Shown: positions 32,542-43,341, numbered from the stretch's first letter. The stretch is DNA of 64,000 bases from Charina bottae (GCA_023362775.1 JALMGJ010000008.1:40339501-40403500); one strand, 5' to 3'. Program-made: numbers and translations. Notes: generated from the letters alone by a model not told the origin.

Positions 32542-34801
32542 AGTAAATACTCTGAAACTGGCATTTTAATCATGCTACTTCTAAGACCTTTGGATGCTCC
32601 AAACTGTCATATTTGAGGATAATAGTAGTCATTATTACAATTTATAAACATTTTCTGAATACTCAAATTACTTCACATTATCCTCAGCATGACATTATCA
32701 TGAAGGCAAAACACTGGTGAGTCAATTTTGCAAAATTAAGTACGAGGCTTAGAGTGACCGAAAACCATTTCGTCTTTTCACAGGGCTAAGTTTTAAACAA
32801 GGGCTATGGTTCTCAGGTTTCATGCAATTAAGTCATTAAAGTAACTAGCTCTCCAGACACACTGCAATCTTTTGCAAAAAATCATGGCTGTAGGACCATG
32901 CCTGATCTATCATTTTATTCCATAGCTATTTACAGCTACACAACTGAACTTGGAATGTATGAAAATGAAGGATTGCTTTAGTGGTATCTTAAAAAATTAT
33001 TCTCCCCAAAATTCCTGCTTATGAAGTTGGGTCAGCCTTCCTCACAATGTAGATTTACTTAATTACTTATTTGGTAGAAAACTGGTATTTATATTTTACT
33101 TGTGCTTCAGTTAGCTTCATGCAACCCCCAGCTATTGGAGAAAGCCAAATGCTCATTTCTCATTGGAATATTCAACTTTAAAGACCAGGAGCATCATACA
33201 AAACTGAAAAGCTTTATTTCCTCTCACCAAGAGCATCCACAGAGAGTGATAAAAAAGGCAATATGGGGGCATGACAGTATGGTCAAAGCTCTACCTGGTT
33301 TTTATGTTCCCCTGCCTCTCACTATTCTGAATTAAAACTGGGGGCCAATATTACTTGACAATCTGAAAAAGCTTAATTGTAGAATGTGAAACTCACTACA
33401 TTTGGTCAAGATTTACTAAAGAACTTCCTTAAGTGCTAAGGCAAAACTGTAGAGCCCCATTTCCAGAGAAAGCCATCTTGGCCCTTTCTCACTTAGACTT
33501 CTGATGCCACTAAAGCTTGGAAGGCATTTGAACTGCCAATTGGCTCAATATCAATTTCTTGAATTTTAATCTCCTTACAAAAAAGAAAAAAAATACTGAA
33601 ATTACTGTAGGTTAGCCTGCTTAATCCTTTGTTGCTCTAACTTTTAAAAATTATATTTCACTGTCTTACACTTTGTAGTTTTTTGGGTGGGAGAAGCAAA
33701 GCATCCAGAGGAGCATTGTAGCATGCCAATACCCATGTCCTTTTGTACATATGTAGAAATGTTGCATGCTGGCACACACAAAAGGGGTGGAGCTTGTGGC
33801 ATAATGCTGTTTTAGGCATTCTGTCTCTTGCAGACACCACTGCTTGTTCATTGCTAAAAATCCTCTGTTTCTGTAGAATGTGAGAAGGGCGGTTTCACAG
33901 CTGTATGGAGTAACTTTCAGTGCATGATGCCAGGACCTCTGAGCATTTCTCTCTGTGAAAAAGGGCTGCAGTTATGGATCTTCATCCACGCCATGATCTT
34001 GCAGATTTTGACCTCACCCCTGCAAATGCTGCTGAGATTATCATTATCAGAGAATGGATATCATCACCCTGATCTGTTGTTGGTTCGTGTGGAAATCTAT
34101 TGCATCTTCAACCAGCCAAAAGAGCAGAGGTAAATCACCAGAAAATCTAAACACCTTCCCATGGATGGCCTAAGTGCAGGCATCAAGCTGACTAGCTTAC
34201 ATCTTCACTAAATCTGTTGACCCATAAATAAGCCAACAATTATGGTAAATTATAAACACTTTTATCTTGGCAACTCACATCCTCATTCAACTTTGTCATC
34301 CCTGTGATGAATAGGCTGTATGGGACTGACAGCAACATTGTTCAGCCGCTGATCTCTTTTTTAAAGATAACCAAAGAAAACAACTTCAGCTGGGATTCCT
34401 GACATTCAGCCTAAAATGCTGTTCCACCAAAAGGTAGAATTAAGGAAATTTGAAGTCTTCAACATCTAGGGGTCTGAGCATTCTTGCACACAAATATGAC
34501 CAAGGATGGCATTATGCCTGTGCAATTACTGAATTTTCAGTGGTTCTCATTAAATTGTATTGTCACATGGAGGACAGTGAAGAGGGGCTTCATATCACCT
34601 CCAGTTCTTTATCCAAAGACTCAGTCACAGAAAGTTTTCAACTTTTATTGTTTCGGTCTGAATGAAAAGCTTCACTCTCCCACATCCACACATCCATACA
34701 CATCTAACCAACTCATTTAGCTGGCCAGGCTTAGTTTGACTTCCAGAGCAATCAAGGTGGGTCACTCATAAAGCATCACGTTCTACATGATGGTTCCAAA
34801 G
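32542..34801. other. No gene seen
   Basis: I find no recognisable gene or repeat in this 2.3-kb stretch, one of the less repetitive parts of the window. ORFs (33102-33335, 33924-34133, 34450-34720) lack motifs. Confidence 0.35.
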
Positions 34802-34813
34802 TACTATAGTTCT

Positions 34814-34887
34814 ATGTATTGTCGAAGGCTTAAGGAACCACAACTTCCAGAACACGACCACACAGCCCGGAAGACCCACAACAGCCA
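34814..34887. mobile_element. 74-bp minimal Penelope-like insertion
   Basis: The insert is flanked by a 12-bp duplication tactatagttct (34802-34813 and 34888-34899). It begins tgtattgtcgaaggctt, the known end of a squamate PLE 3' region, and continues with the complement of the same terminal region (acacagcccggaagacccac), so two opposed PLE ends are fused with almost nothing between. Confidence 0.75.
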
Positions 34888-34899
34888 TACTATAGTTCT

Positions 34900-35837
34900 C
34901 ATCCACTTTTATAACTTCTGAGAAGCTTGGGCCAGTCCCAGCTTATCTTCTTCCCACATCTCTTGGTACTTTTTCACTTGAGATCCAACACCTCATCCAT
35001 TTCACATGGGAACCAACTGTTTTCTTGGAAATAAAATTTATTTATTAAATAAATAAATAAATAAAATAAATAAATAAAGCAATAAATAATCACAACTTAA
35101 CCTTGGCTTATCTCCAATTAACAAGAGAAAAACACATCAAGACTGAGGAAAGATCTTCTCTTCTGGAACCTTGGAGGATGACTATGGTGTTGGTATAAGC
35201 ACTCTAGGATCTAGATGGCTTCATTCAGGTTAAAGCAGATTTGCATGTTCATTGGGACCCAAGAAAAAATAAACAGGAAGAACAATGACTTAGTACATCT
35301 TAGACCTGAACCAACCCTCTGATTTCATTAACATACCAGAACTGATCCCTTAACATGGTGGTTGTTCTTTTGTCACCTAAAGAGTATCTTTCAAGCTTTT
35401 TCAGTAGTTTATGAAGCAAAATTAAATAAAGAAAATATTACATTATTTTAAAAAAACACCCCCTTTTAAATTCTTGGTTGGAGGTTCTCCCACCACCCAA
35501 ATTAATTAATGAATTAAGTGCACAAATTAAGATCAAGAGGGACTTCAACTTTAGTGCAGAGTGTGTAACTCCTAAAGTTCAAACTGATCCTCACTGGTTG
35601 AGTAAGTCTCTCAATCGTTCTTCTTCCATTGGTGGAAAAATGAGGAAAAAGGGTGGGAGGAGCTAAGGAAGCAGAAGTGTATAAAAACGATGACTGAAAG
35701 GGAAGGATGGGTACACATATGTATGTATGTACAGTATGTATGTATACCTTCAGCCCTCAAAACAGTGATGTAGTTTGAAACTAAAAGGCAAGCAGGAAAA
35801 CAAACAAAAAATGGTAGGTTAAGTATCCACTGCATTC
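34900..35837. other. No gene seen; (AAAT)n at 35036-35083
   Basis: A (AAAT)n run sits at 35036-35083. Otherwise no assigned features. Confidence 0.35.
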
Positions 35838-36089
35838 CAATTTTATTTACTTATTAAACTTGTACCCCACCTCAGTCAAATGACTCACAGGAGCTTACAC
35901 AATTATAACAAAATCAAAACATCCACAGTGCAATTTAAAACAATAATGGTATAAAACTCCCTGATGGAAACCACATGAAAACTTCAAGAAAAACATGAAA
36001 GGAGTAAAGGAGTAAAAAAAAAATGGCACAATGCTGAAATTTCAAGAATGCCCTCCAAAATAACTGTTTTTCGCATTTTCCTGAAGACC
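35838..36089 (-). mobile_element. L2-type LINE 3' UTR, complementary strand
   Basis: 'tatttacttattaaacttgtaccccacctcag...caggagcttacacaattataa' is the complement of an L2-like 3' UTR. It continues at 36433 beyond the SINE. Confidence 0.65.
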
Positions 36090-36100
36090 AGCAGAGAGGA

Positions 36101-36421
36101 GCGCGATGGCTCAGTGGTTAAGATGCCAAGCTTGTCAATCGGAAGGTCGCAAGATCGGCGGTTCGAGACCCTAGTCCCGCGTGATGGAGTGAGCTCCCGC
36201 ACTCGCCCCAGTTCTTGCCAACCTAGCAATTCAAAAGCATGCAAATGCAAGTAGATAAATAGGTACCACTTTGGTGGGATGGTAACAGACTTCCCATGCC
36301 GGCCACATGACCGCGGAAGCGTCTTTGGACAGCGCTGGCTCTTCGGCTAAGAAACGGAGGCGAGCACCGCCCCCTAGGGTCGGACACGAGTGTGCAAGGG
36401 AAAACCTTTACCTTTACCTTT
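36101..36421 (+). mobile_element. Sauria SINE, complete, with 11-bp TSD
   Basis: Duplication agcagagagga (36090-36100 and 36422-36432). A box gatggctcagtggttaag, B box ggttcgagaccc, BovB-related 3' part (agggtcggacacga) and the tail acctttacctttacctt. Sauria SINEs are thought to be mobilised by BovB through this shared 3' end. Inserted in an L2 copy. Confidence 0.95.
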
Positions 36422-36432
36422 AGCAGAGAGGA

Positions 36433-37090
36433 AGCAATTCCAAGCACTGGCACTGCCACAGAGAAGCAGTGCCTTCTAACTTCAGCCTCACCTCTCAGAA
36501 GTGGGGGACCATAAGCAGTTTCTCCCTACAGGTTCTTGTCGGTTGAGTTGATTCCAGTTAAAGCAGGTGGTCCTGCAGATACCCAGGTCCCAACCCATAA
36601 AGGCCTCTATAGGTCAACAACAGCACCTTAAATTGTACTTGGAAACCAACTGGGGGCCTGAATGTTAAAAGCTCTCAGTGCTAGAAGCCAGTAAATAAGT
36701 GGGCCATTGTATTCTGGACTAGTTGCAGTTTGAGAGGAATCATTAGGGCAGCTCCATGTAAAGTGCATTGCAGTAGTCCAACTGGGTGGTGATGATGTGT
36801 GAGTTACCATAGCTAGGTACCAAGTTCTAGCTGCCTGGCAATTGGCATACCAGCAAAACTAGACAAAGGCCCTTGTAAACCATGCCCTCCACTGCTGTTC
36901 AAGCAGGAGCCATGAGTCCAGAAGGGCCCGCAAACCACAAATCTGCTCCTTCACGAGTAGTGCTTGCCCATCCAAAGATGACGCTAGCATCAACAGAGAA
37001 CCTGGATGTACAAGCAGCAACTCCCTCCTCCTCGAGTTCAACTTCAGCCTGTTCTCTCCCATCCATATCCTGTGTCATAAACAAAAGGTA
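36433..37090 (-). mobile_element. L2-type LINE, coding part, complementary strand
   Basis: The minus strand carries L2-like reverse-transcriptase C-terminus text: + strand 'gggcagctccatgtaaagtgcattgcagtagtcca' is the complement of the conserved DYCNAL-type motif, and 'ggtggtcctgcagatacc' and 'gggcccgcaaaccacaaatctgctcc' are in the expected order. The frame is broken. Confidence 0.65.
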
Positions 37091-38353
37091 TCTAAGCCAC
37101 CAAAAAGGGCCCTTATCTGTCCCCAGAAAACATGGTTTATCTGTTCTGTGGCCATGCTCCTTGGTTTCCAACTCTCCCCCTGCCCCTGCCCCACATGTGT
37201 TTCAAATTAGCACCCGCATACCTCAGTTATTAAATATATATAAAAAAGCTCTCTTTGCGTGACCTGCAGAGCTCTTGTATACAAGAACATATCCAGCGGC
37301 ATTGTGCTTTCCCTTATCAGATATGTGCGGTATGACATAACGAATGGAGCAATGTAGTGCAATTGGCAGGTATTCAGTTCCCCAGCACTGGGTCACGTTT
37401 CCCATCAGGCTAGTTTTGTGCTTAAAACAACAACAACGAATAAACAGCTGGCTCAGTATGGACTGGCTTGTCCAGTTATTCGAAATGCTGGAACTGAATC
37501 GCAAATACCTTCACATCAGCTTGGCGGGATTTGATAGCAGCTCTGGAGCAGGAAAACCCATCCATGCAGCTAAATCAACAATAGATGTAGACCAGGCTAA
37601 TTGATTTGTAGCACACATTGTGTGTGAAGGCAATACTTGACAGGGTGACTCAAGTCTTTTGTGGGCCTCATTTTAGTTGTCACAACTATCTGTTAAGGTA
37701 AGTCGGAATAATTGTCCCTGTACTGCAGGTGGAAGGCTGCGTTACCAAGAAAGAGCATTGCAGAGACAAGCTTCGAGCTTCCACATAACATGTTACATTC
37801 TAATTTAATGGGGCCTTGATAGGATGCCCAGAGCCACTGCATGTTCATCCAAATGGCTGTCAGGAGGTTTATCACCAGAGCTACAATTGGCAGAAAGAGT
37901 TATTTCAAAGGTGGGTGAAGAGCTGAACTGAAAGCAAGAACCTTGAAGAAAAAGAAGAGCTAGGAATGAAGGGGTACAAACCTTTCTCAGGGCAATTTCT
38001 GGTTGGGGACATAGTAGAGGGATTTGAAACTCCTGCTCAACTCCGCCCATTAAATCCAAACTGCTCCTTTTGGGGTGGGGTGGGGGAGTCCAAGGTCATG
38101 AAAAGGCCTTCTCAGAGAGATCTGCCTGGTAATTTCCCTATTACCTTCTCAGTGCCAGCCAAACTGTTTTTTTTTCCTGTATCCCACCCTTCTCACCACC
38201 TAGCGCAAATTAAAGTATTTTGTCTTTGTAGGCTTTTGAGGGCTTTGTAGCACCTGTTGTGCCTAACGGGTAATCCAGCCCTATGTGGACACACCCAGCA
38301 GTCTCAATCTCTCCATGTTAAACTCTCCACAGTAATCTTCTGAGTTGCTGAAG
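37091..38353. other. No gene seen
   Basis: Nothing recognised. A modest amount of coding-like text in 37344-37604 has no domain. Confidence 0.3.
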
Positions 38354-38623
38354 ATGCTGCTACTTGTTACGCTAATAGTTGCTTTTGTTGTCACCGCTTG
38401 TCCTGGATCTAGATTGGCTGTTAATTTTCGTCAGCCAGAGAACTTGATGTTAGGGAGCAACATTAAAAGCATAAACAACAGAAGGGAGGACTCAAATGCA
38501 TTCAAGCCTATCCAGATCTCCCTCTCTCCCTCTGTGAATATTGGTAACCCTCAATTAAAGACAACAAAATCATATAACCCCGGGGGGGAATCTGCTGAGG
38601 GGACACAGGGTACAGGTAGATAA
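38354..38623 (+). CDS. Candidate small secreted protein or first coding exon, unrecognised
   Basis: The ATG at 38354 (preceded by gctgaag) opens a 90-codon frame ending TAG at 38621-38623. The first ~17 residues are a good signal peptide: MLLLVTLIVAFVVTAC, with a hydrophobic core and small residues at the probable cleavage site, followed by a hydrophilic part with LAVNFRQPENLML, basic NNRRED and KPIQISLSPSVNIGNP. There is only one Cys, in the signal region. The last ~15 residues (GGESAEGTQGTGR) are of low complexity, and a possible splice donor (cag/gtagat) lies just before the stop, so the true exon may end there. Upstream, ctctccacag could be an acceptor. There is no TATA box that I can defend. 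I do not recognise the family; it could be a lineage-specific peptide or chance. Confidence 0.35.
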   Translation: MLLLVTLIVAFVVTACPGSRLAVNFRQPENLMLGSNIKSINNRREDSNAFKPIQISLSPSVNIGNPQLKTTKSYNPGGESAEGTQGTGR

Positions 38624-39298
38624 AGATCACCCACACCTGAAGCTGACTCGCTTGGAAAACACGCTGCCTTGCTTTGATCTCTTCAGCACATGTCTCTCCC
38701 CTGTTTGGGTGGCAAGTAACATATTCTAAGCTGAAACTGAAATGGGGTGGTGGTGGTGGCAAATGAAACTGAAACAGGGAAGAACATAGAATCACAGTCC
38801 AGGTGAGTGCCTGGAAGCATTCCTGGGGAAATGTGAAAATGTCTTTTTTAGAAGATTGGAGCCCTACAGCGTGTGCCGTTTCAAGAATGCTAAGCATGCT
38901 CCAATCTCCTTGAAATTTGGAGGATTGTCATTTAGAAAGGGTTAAGCACAACCAACTTTCCTTTCCTTGCCAGAATTACCAAATGCTTCATCAATAAAAG
39001 TATGGAACCTTTATAGGGTAAGGATACTAGCTGTAACTTGATCTCAATTAGACCCAAAGTGGACTAACACATTTAGTTTACACTCTCTATCTTGAGACTG
39101 ATTTTAAGCTGCAGAAGTCACAGGCTGAAACATCTGGGGAGATAGATGATGGGGGGGAAGGCAAATTCCCATTCTTTTGCTTTTTTGTAAAATCTTGGGT
39201 GATAAAGAATTCTGAACATGAAAGCTTGTGGTACTTTCATGCTAATTTTGCTAGTTCAAATAAAGGTATTTCCCTTTATCTTTAAGGTATGATAGTCT
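38624..39298. other. No gene seen
   Basis: No recognised feature except the 5' flank of the LTR element. Confidence 0.35.
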
Positions 39299-39706
39299 TG
39301 TAAGGTCCCTGGCTTACACTTTTTACCCAAGTTTCTGAGGTTGCCAAAAAGAGACTTGAGTCGAGGCTTGGAGGTTAAAATAACAGCGTTTATTTGGCCA
39401 AGTAAAGCTGGGTGGAATCTCTGCAGACACCATGGCAGTGAATGTCTGGGAAGAGATCCACACCCCATATTGCAGCTTCAACAATTATATAGGGCTCCCA
39501 AGTTCAGTAACAAAGCATAAACGAACTCTCTCCTAGTGAGACAGCGTGCAAGGTCTCTGTATCTGCATTTCCAGCAGCCTCCGTGTCTCCTGGTATTCTA
39601 AACAACCTTGTCCTGCGTTAAATAGTTCCCTAGTTCACTTTCACCTCATTCCCTTTCGCAAGCAGTTTCCAGAAGCATAATGGCGTTGGTTAAGCTAACC
39701 CCTACA
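39299..39706 (-). mobile_element. LTR of an endogenous retrovirus-like element (minus strand)
   Basis: On the minus strand the unit begins TGTAGGGGTTAGC and ends GGGACCTTACA (TG...CA). It has a TATA box (complement of tatata, 39484-39491), a polyadenylation signal AATAAA (complement of 39389-39394) about 90 bp before its end, and is preceded by a polypurine tract aaaagtaaagggaggaaa (complement of 39707-39724). These place it as a 3' LTR, 408 bp, with the internal region to the right. The short ORF at 39256-39468 is LTR sequence. Confidence 0.85.
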
Positions 39707-39960
39707 TTTCCTCCCTTTACTTTTACCAGGCAAAATGCTTTTCGCTAGAGGCTATCCCACCAAAGGGGTGTATTCAGGAGGAACACGCCTGAGTACCAGC
39801 ACTTTGGAAGGCTGGGTGTCGGTGTTCACCTGGCGAGGTGAGGCAATAACAGTCATCCCATCAATGGAAGATACAACAAACCATTTGATGAGGGGTATGA
39901 AACAAGGAAGAAAAAGAAGGCCCCCCCAGAGCAAGTAAAACCAGAAAAACATCATTGGCG
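39707..39960 (-). mobile_element. Polypurine tract and 3' internal remnant of the LTR element
   Basis: Polypurine tract followed (on the minus strand) by about 230 bp of internal sequence with no recognised domain. A diverged copy of this stretch in the same orientation occurs at 42060-42165. Confidence 0.6.
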
Positions 39961-39964
39961 ATCA

Positions 39965-41900
39965 CTCGTAGCCGAGTAAGATTGTCTTCCAAGGGTAAAA
40001 TTTTAACGGTGGATCCGTAAGTGGCTATAAAGGCCAATTCTGGATCCGCACAACCTCCCACAATGAGGGCATAGGTTTCCGGGTGGGAGACGGTCATGAT
40101 GAGGGTTTGCTTGACGTGCCTTCCTCTTAGCTCGTTTCTCCCTTTCGCCCTGTACTCGTGCTTCTTCAAAGTCCGTAGCACCTTTAATAAAGGCTGACCT
40201 CCAATTGAAACGCTCATGAGTTAGGGCTTCCCAGTTCTCAATGCTGATATTACATTTTTTTAAATTAGCTTTGAGAGTGTCTTTGAATCTCTTTTGCTGT
40301 CCACCAATATTCCGTTTTCCATTCTTAAGTTGGGAGTAAAGTAGCTGCTTTGGAAGACGATGGTCAGGCATTCGAACAACATGACCGGTCCAGCGAAGTT
40401 GATGTTGGATGATCATTGTTTCAATGCTGGTGGTTTTCGCTTCTTCTAATACGCTAACATTAGTCCGCCTATCTTCCCAAGTAATTTGCAGAATTTTTCG
40501 GAGGCAGCGTTGATGGAATCTTTCTTTTTTTTTTTTTTTAATTATTAAAAATAAATTTTATTATATACAATACATAATACAGCACACAATACAATACAAT
40601 ACAATACAAAGACGCACAATACATAAAAATATAACCTAACATTAAACTAATATCCTAAACTATAACCTTTTATATACTATATAACATTTGCCTAATCTAA
40701 ACTTATCTAACCAAAAACAAACAAACAAACAAAAAAACATTAACTTAATTTATTTAAAACCTTCTCTAACTAAATCGCCCAACCTAACCAACTTCCTACT
40801 TACTCAATCTTTCTTTCTTTCTTTTCTTCCTCTTCCCTCTCTTCCCTTCTTTTACTTCCACTTCCTTACTCTTTCTGTTCTACTTTACTTTACCTTCACA
40901 CTTCATTCCCCCCCCAAAAAACAAACAAACAAAAAAAAAAAAGAAAGACTTCTTACTTTCTGTCCAATTTTCCATTATATATTTATATACTAATTTGTTC
41001 CTGATAGATACTTTACATATTATGTTTTAAATATTAAATTTCTAATTGTATATTTTGCATTTTTTGAATATATTTAAAAAAAGGACTCCAAGCTATCTTA
41101 AATTCATCCATATTTCTGTCGTTAATTTGATCGGTTAATTTTGCCATTTGCATCAAGTCCATTATTTTTAAAGTCCATTCTTCGGTCGTGGGTATATATT
41201 CTTCTTTCCAATATTTAGCAAATATGATTCTAGCTGCGGTTATGATGTAAAATAACAGTTTTCCATATTTTTTATGTAGTTCTGGTTTTATAAATCCCAA
41301 TAGGTATAGATCCGGTTCTTTGATGAAGTTTTCTTGTATAATTTCACAAATAATTTTGTGAATTCTGTCCCAATAAGTCTTTGTTTTCCGGCATGTCCAC
41401 CATAAATGAAAAAAGGTACCAGTCTCTTTTTTGCATTTCCAACAATGATTTGGTATTACCCGGTTTGCCTTAGACAATATATATGGAGTGAGATACCACC
41501 TATACATCATTTTGTTGATGGAATCTTTCAAGAAGTTGGAGGTGGCGTTTGTAGAGGGTCCATGTTTCACAGGCGTACAGAAGGGTTGGTAGTACAATGG
41601 CTTTGTAAACAAGCATTTTGGTCTCCCTGCGAATGTCCCGATCCTCAAACACTCTACGCTTCATTCGGGAGAAAGCTACACTTGCAGAGCTCAGGCGATG
41701 CTGAATTTCAGCGTCGATATCGGCTTTTGTAGATAGATGGCTGCCAAGATAAGAAAAGTGGTCGACATTTTCTAGTGACACACCTTTAAGCTGGATTGAT
41801 GGTGCTGCAGAGGGATTGGTTCGAACTTGCTGGTAAAGCACTTTGGCTGCTCTCTGGACCATCCTTCTGAAAATCGGATGCCCTGATAAATTTGTGAACA
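39965..41900 (-). mobile_element. LINE C-terminal fragment (C2H2-ended) inside the LTR element
   Basis: Minus-strand coding from about 41900 to 40003 apart from the L1 insertion: FSYLGSHLSTKADID and VLPTLLYACETWTLYK (41760-41560), then after the L1 insertion QHQLRWTGHVVRMPDHRLPK (40410-40350), GGQQKRFKDTLKANLKKC and a terminal CPHCGRLCGSRIGLYSHLRIH zinc finger. Such thumb plus C2H2 endings are typical of some vertebrate LINEs, which I cannot assign to a clade. The reverse-transcriptase core is not included. Confidence 0.8.
40525..41513 (-). mobile_element. 5'-truncated L1 nested in the LINE, 16-bp TSD
   Basis: Perfect 16-bp duplication gttgatggaatctttc (40509-40524 and 41514-41529). The + strand starts with a 15-T run (poly(A) of a minus-strand insertion). 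Coding (41513 to 41034, minus): MMYRWYLTPYILSKAN, CWKCKKETGTFFHLWWTC (a Cys-His motif of L1 ORF2), then a C-terminal tail of ORF2 ending near 41034, followed by an AT-rich UTR. Only the ORF2 end is present, so it is inactive. Confidence 0.95.
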
Positions 41901-42059
41901 TCTTGCGGCTACCAGAAAAACAATGCATTTCCAATCAGTGAAAATATTACTGAACCAGTCCAAACATCTTGCAGTCTAATGATGCGATTAAGCTTGTTTC
42001 AGAAGCAAAAATGGCTCAGGTTATGCTAAATCCCTTCATTCCTCGCTTTACTTTATGGG

Positions 42060-42165
42060 GAGTGAAATGCTTTTCACTCGAGTAACAGAGTGTATTCTTT
42101 AGGAATATACCTTAGAACCATCACCTTGGGTGCTGGTGTTGGTTGAGCAGCAGGATGCGAGGATC
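42060..42165 (-). mobile_element. Second copy of LTR-element internal sequence
   Basis: Reads gaaatgcttttcactcgagt...gtgtattctttaggaa...ccatcaccttgggtgctggtg, a diverged match in the same orientation to 39733-39850. It directly abuts the inverted LTR fragment at 42166. Confidence 0.55.
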
Positions 42166-42312
42166 ACCATCACTGCCATGATGTCTGTAGAGATTCCACC
42201 CAGCTTTACTTGGCCAAATAAACACTGTTATTTTAACCTCCAAGCCTTGACTCAAGTCTCTTTTTGGCAACCTCAGAAACTTGGGTAAAAAGTGTAAGCC
42301 AGGGACCTTACA
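42166..42312 (+). mobile_element. LTR 3' part, opposite orientation to the LTR at 39299
   Basis: Plus strand: actgccatgatgtctgtagag, aaataaacactgttatttt (polyadenylation signal), ...gccagggaccttaca. This matches the complement of 39299-39445 at high identity, so the U5 end of an LTR faces outward here as well. The bases gtct lie directly outside both ends (39295-39298 and 42313-42316). Confidence 0.85.
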
Positions 42313-42323
42313 GTCTTTAAGGG

Positions 42324-43241
42324 ATGCACATTCTGGAATATTATAACAACGTGAGTACCAAGTCAGGATTTAAAGCTCTTCCTGATCTAGAAATTGTAAG
42401 AGTTAAGTCTGACTCTGACGCCAAGCAAGGTGAAATCAAAACCTATGTTAAGCAAAAGAGGGAAATCGAAACCTATCCTGAGAAAACTTGGGAAATCGAA
42501 ACCGAGAACGACTCAACAGAGCGGGAAAATCCTGAGCAGCTGATTAGCCAGGACCAGGGAGCACATTCTAAGCCACCAATCAGCACAAGGGAAAGGCGAG
42601 CCGAAAAGCACGCCAAACAGAAAGAAGCCCGATTGGTCTCCGAGGATAAACGGCATGAAGGGAACAGGATAAAAAGACTCCAGCGCAAGGAACAAACTGC
42701 TGGAGACAACCATTCCACTGAGCTAACAACTTCTTCAGCAGAAGTAGAGCCGGAATTGCTCTCCAAAACCTGCTCTGTAGCCTCCGCGGAATCAGAGCCA
42801 GCGCATTTCACCATTTCAGAGTTCCTCCAGTTGCCTTCTTCTTCAGCCGAGTCTCGCCGTAACTCCCCGCCGCGTTTTCCAGCTGAGTCCTGCCTTGCCG
42901 CGCCGCGAACTTCAGCTGAGCCCTGTTTAGCCTTGCCGCCATCTCCAGTTGAGTTCCATCCTGAGACGCCGCGCCCTCCTGCCGAGTTTTGCCTTGCCAT
43001 GCCACGTTCTTCAGCCAAGTCCTGCCTTGCCACATCGTGCCTTCCAGTCGAGTCCCGCCTTGTTCCACCATGCACTCCAGTCAAGTCCAGCCTTGTCTTG
43101 TCGCGAATTCCAGCCGAGTCTGTTCTAGTCTCCTTGCCTCGATCTCAAGCCACATCTCGTCTTTCTGCTGTATTACAATCACCCATCGAATCTTGTTTGT
43201 CCGTCTCGTTCAGTGCTCCGACATTGCCGGGTTGGGATTAA
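42324..43241 (+). CDS. 305-codon ORF with 11-residue tandem repeats; retroelement-derived or chance
   Basis: Open frame from ATG 42324 (an in-frame TAA sits at 42318) to TAA 43239-43241. Residues 1-100 are charged and Glu/Lys-rich (KQKREIETYPEKTWEIET). Residues ~175-265 are an 11-residue repeat of the type PAESCLAxPRS, DNA period 33 bp (agc/agt positions 42881, 42914, 42947, 42980, 43013, 43046, 43079, 43112). The 33-bp period keeps one frame free of stops, and the opposite strand is also open over 203 codons, which weakens the case for a gene. Features around it look LTR-like: CCAAT-type boxes (ccaatcag at 42579, attggtc at 42631), a TATA-like gataaaaag at 42668, and aaataaattt at about 43300 as a polyadenylation signal. 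Confidence 0.3.
   Translation: MHILEYYNNVSTKSGFKALPDLEIVRVKSDSDAKQGEIKTYVKQKREIETYPEKTWEIETENDSTERENPEQLISQDQGAHSKPPISTRERRAEKHAKQKEARLVSEDKRHEGNRIKRLQRKEQTAGDNHSTELTTSSAEVEPELLSKTCSVASAESEPAHFTISEFLQLPSSSAESRRNSPPRFPAESCLAAPRTSAEPCLALPPSPVEFHPETPRPPAEFCLAMPRSSAKSCLATSCLPVESRLVPPCTPVKSSLVLSRIPAESVLVSLPRSQATSRLSAVLQSPIESCLSVSFSAPTLPGWD
42840..43140. repeat. 33-bp tandem repeat (minisatellite)
   Basis: About nine units of 33 bp, consensus tccagccgagtcctgccttg..., diverged by point changes; the first interval is 36 bp. It lies within the 305-codon ORF. Confidence 0.9.
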
Positions 43242-43341
43242 TTCTACAACGTTCACCCTTCCAAAGACTTTATAGATGTAATTAGTTGAATTTGGAAATA
43301 AATTTAATTCTATTCAAGTCTCTGGTTGCCTCCTACTTTGA

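Noticed and set aside
42473..43084. 203-codon minus-strand ORF opposite the 305-codon ORF
   Set aside because: It mirrors the 33-bp repeat, and no independent motif supports it.
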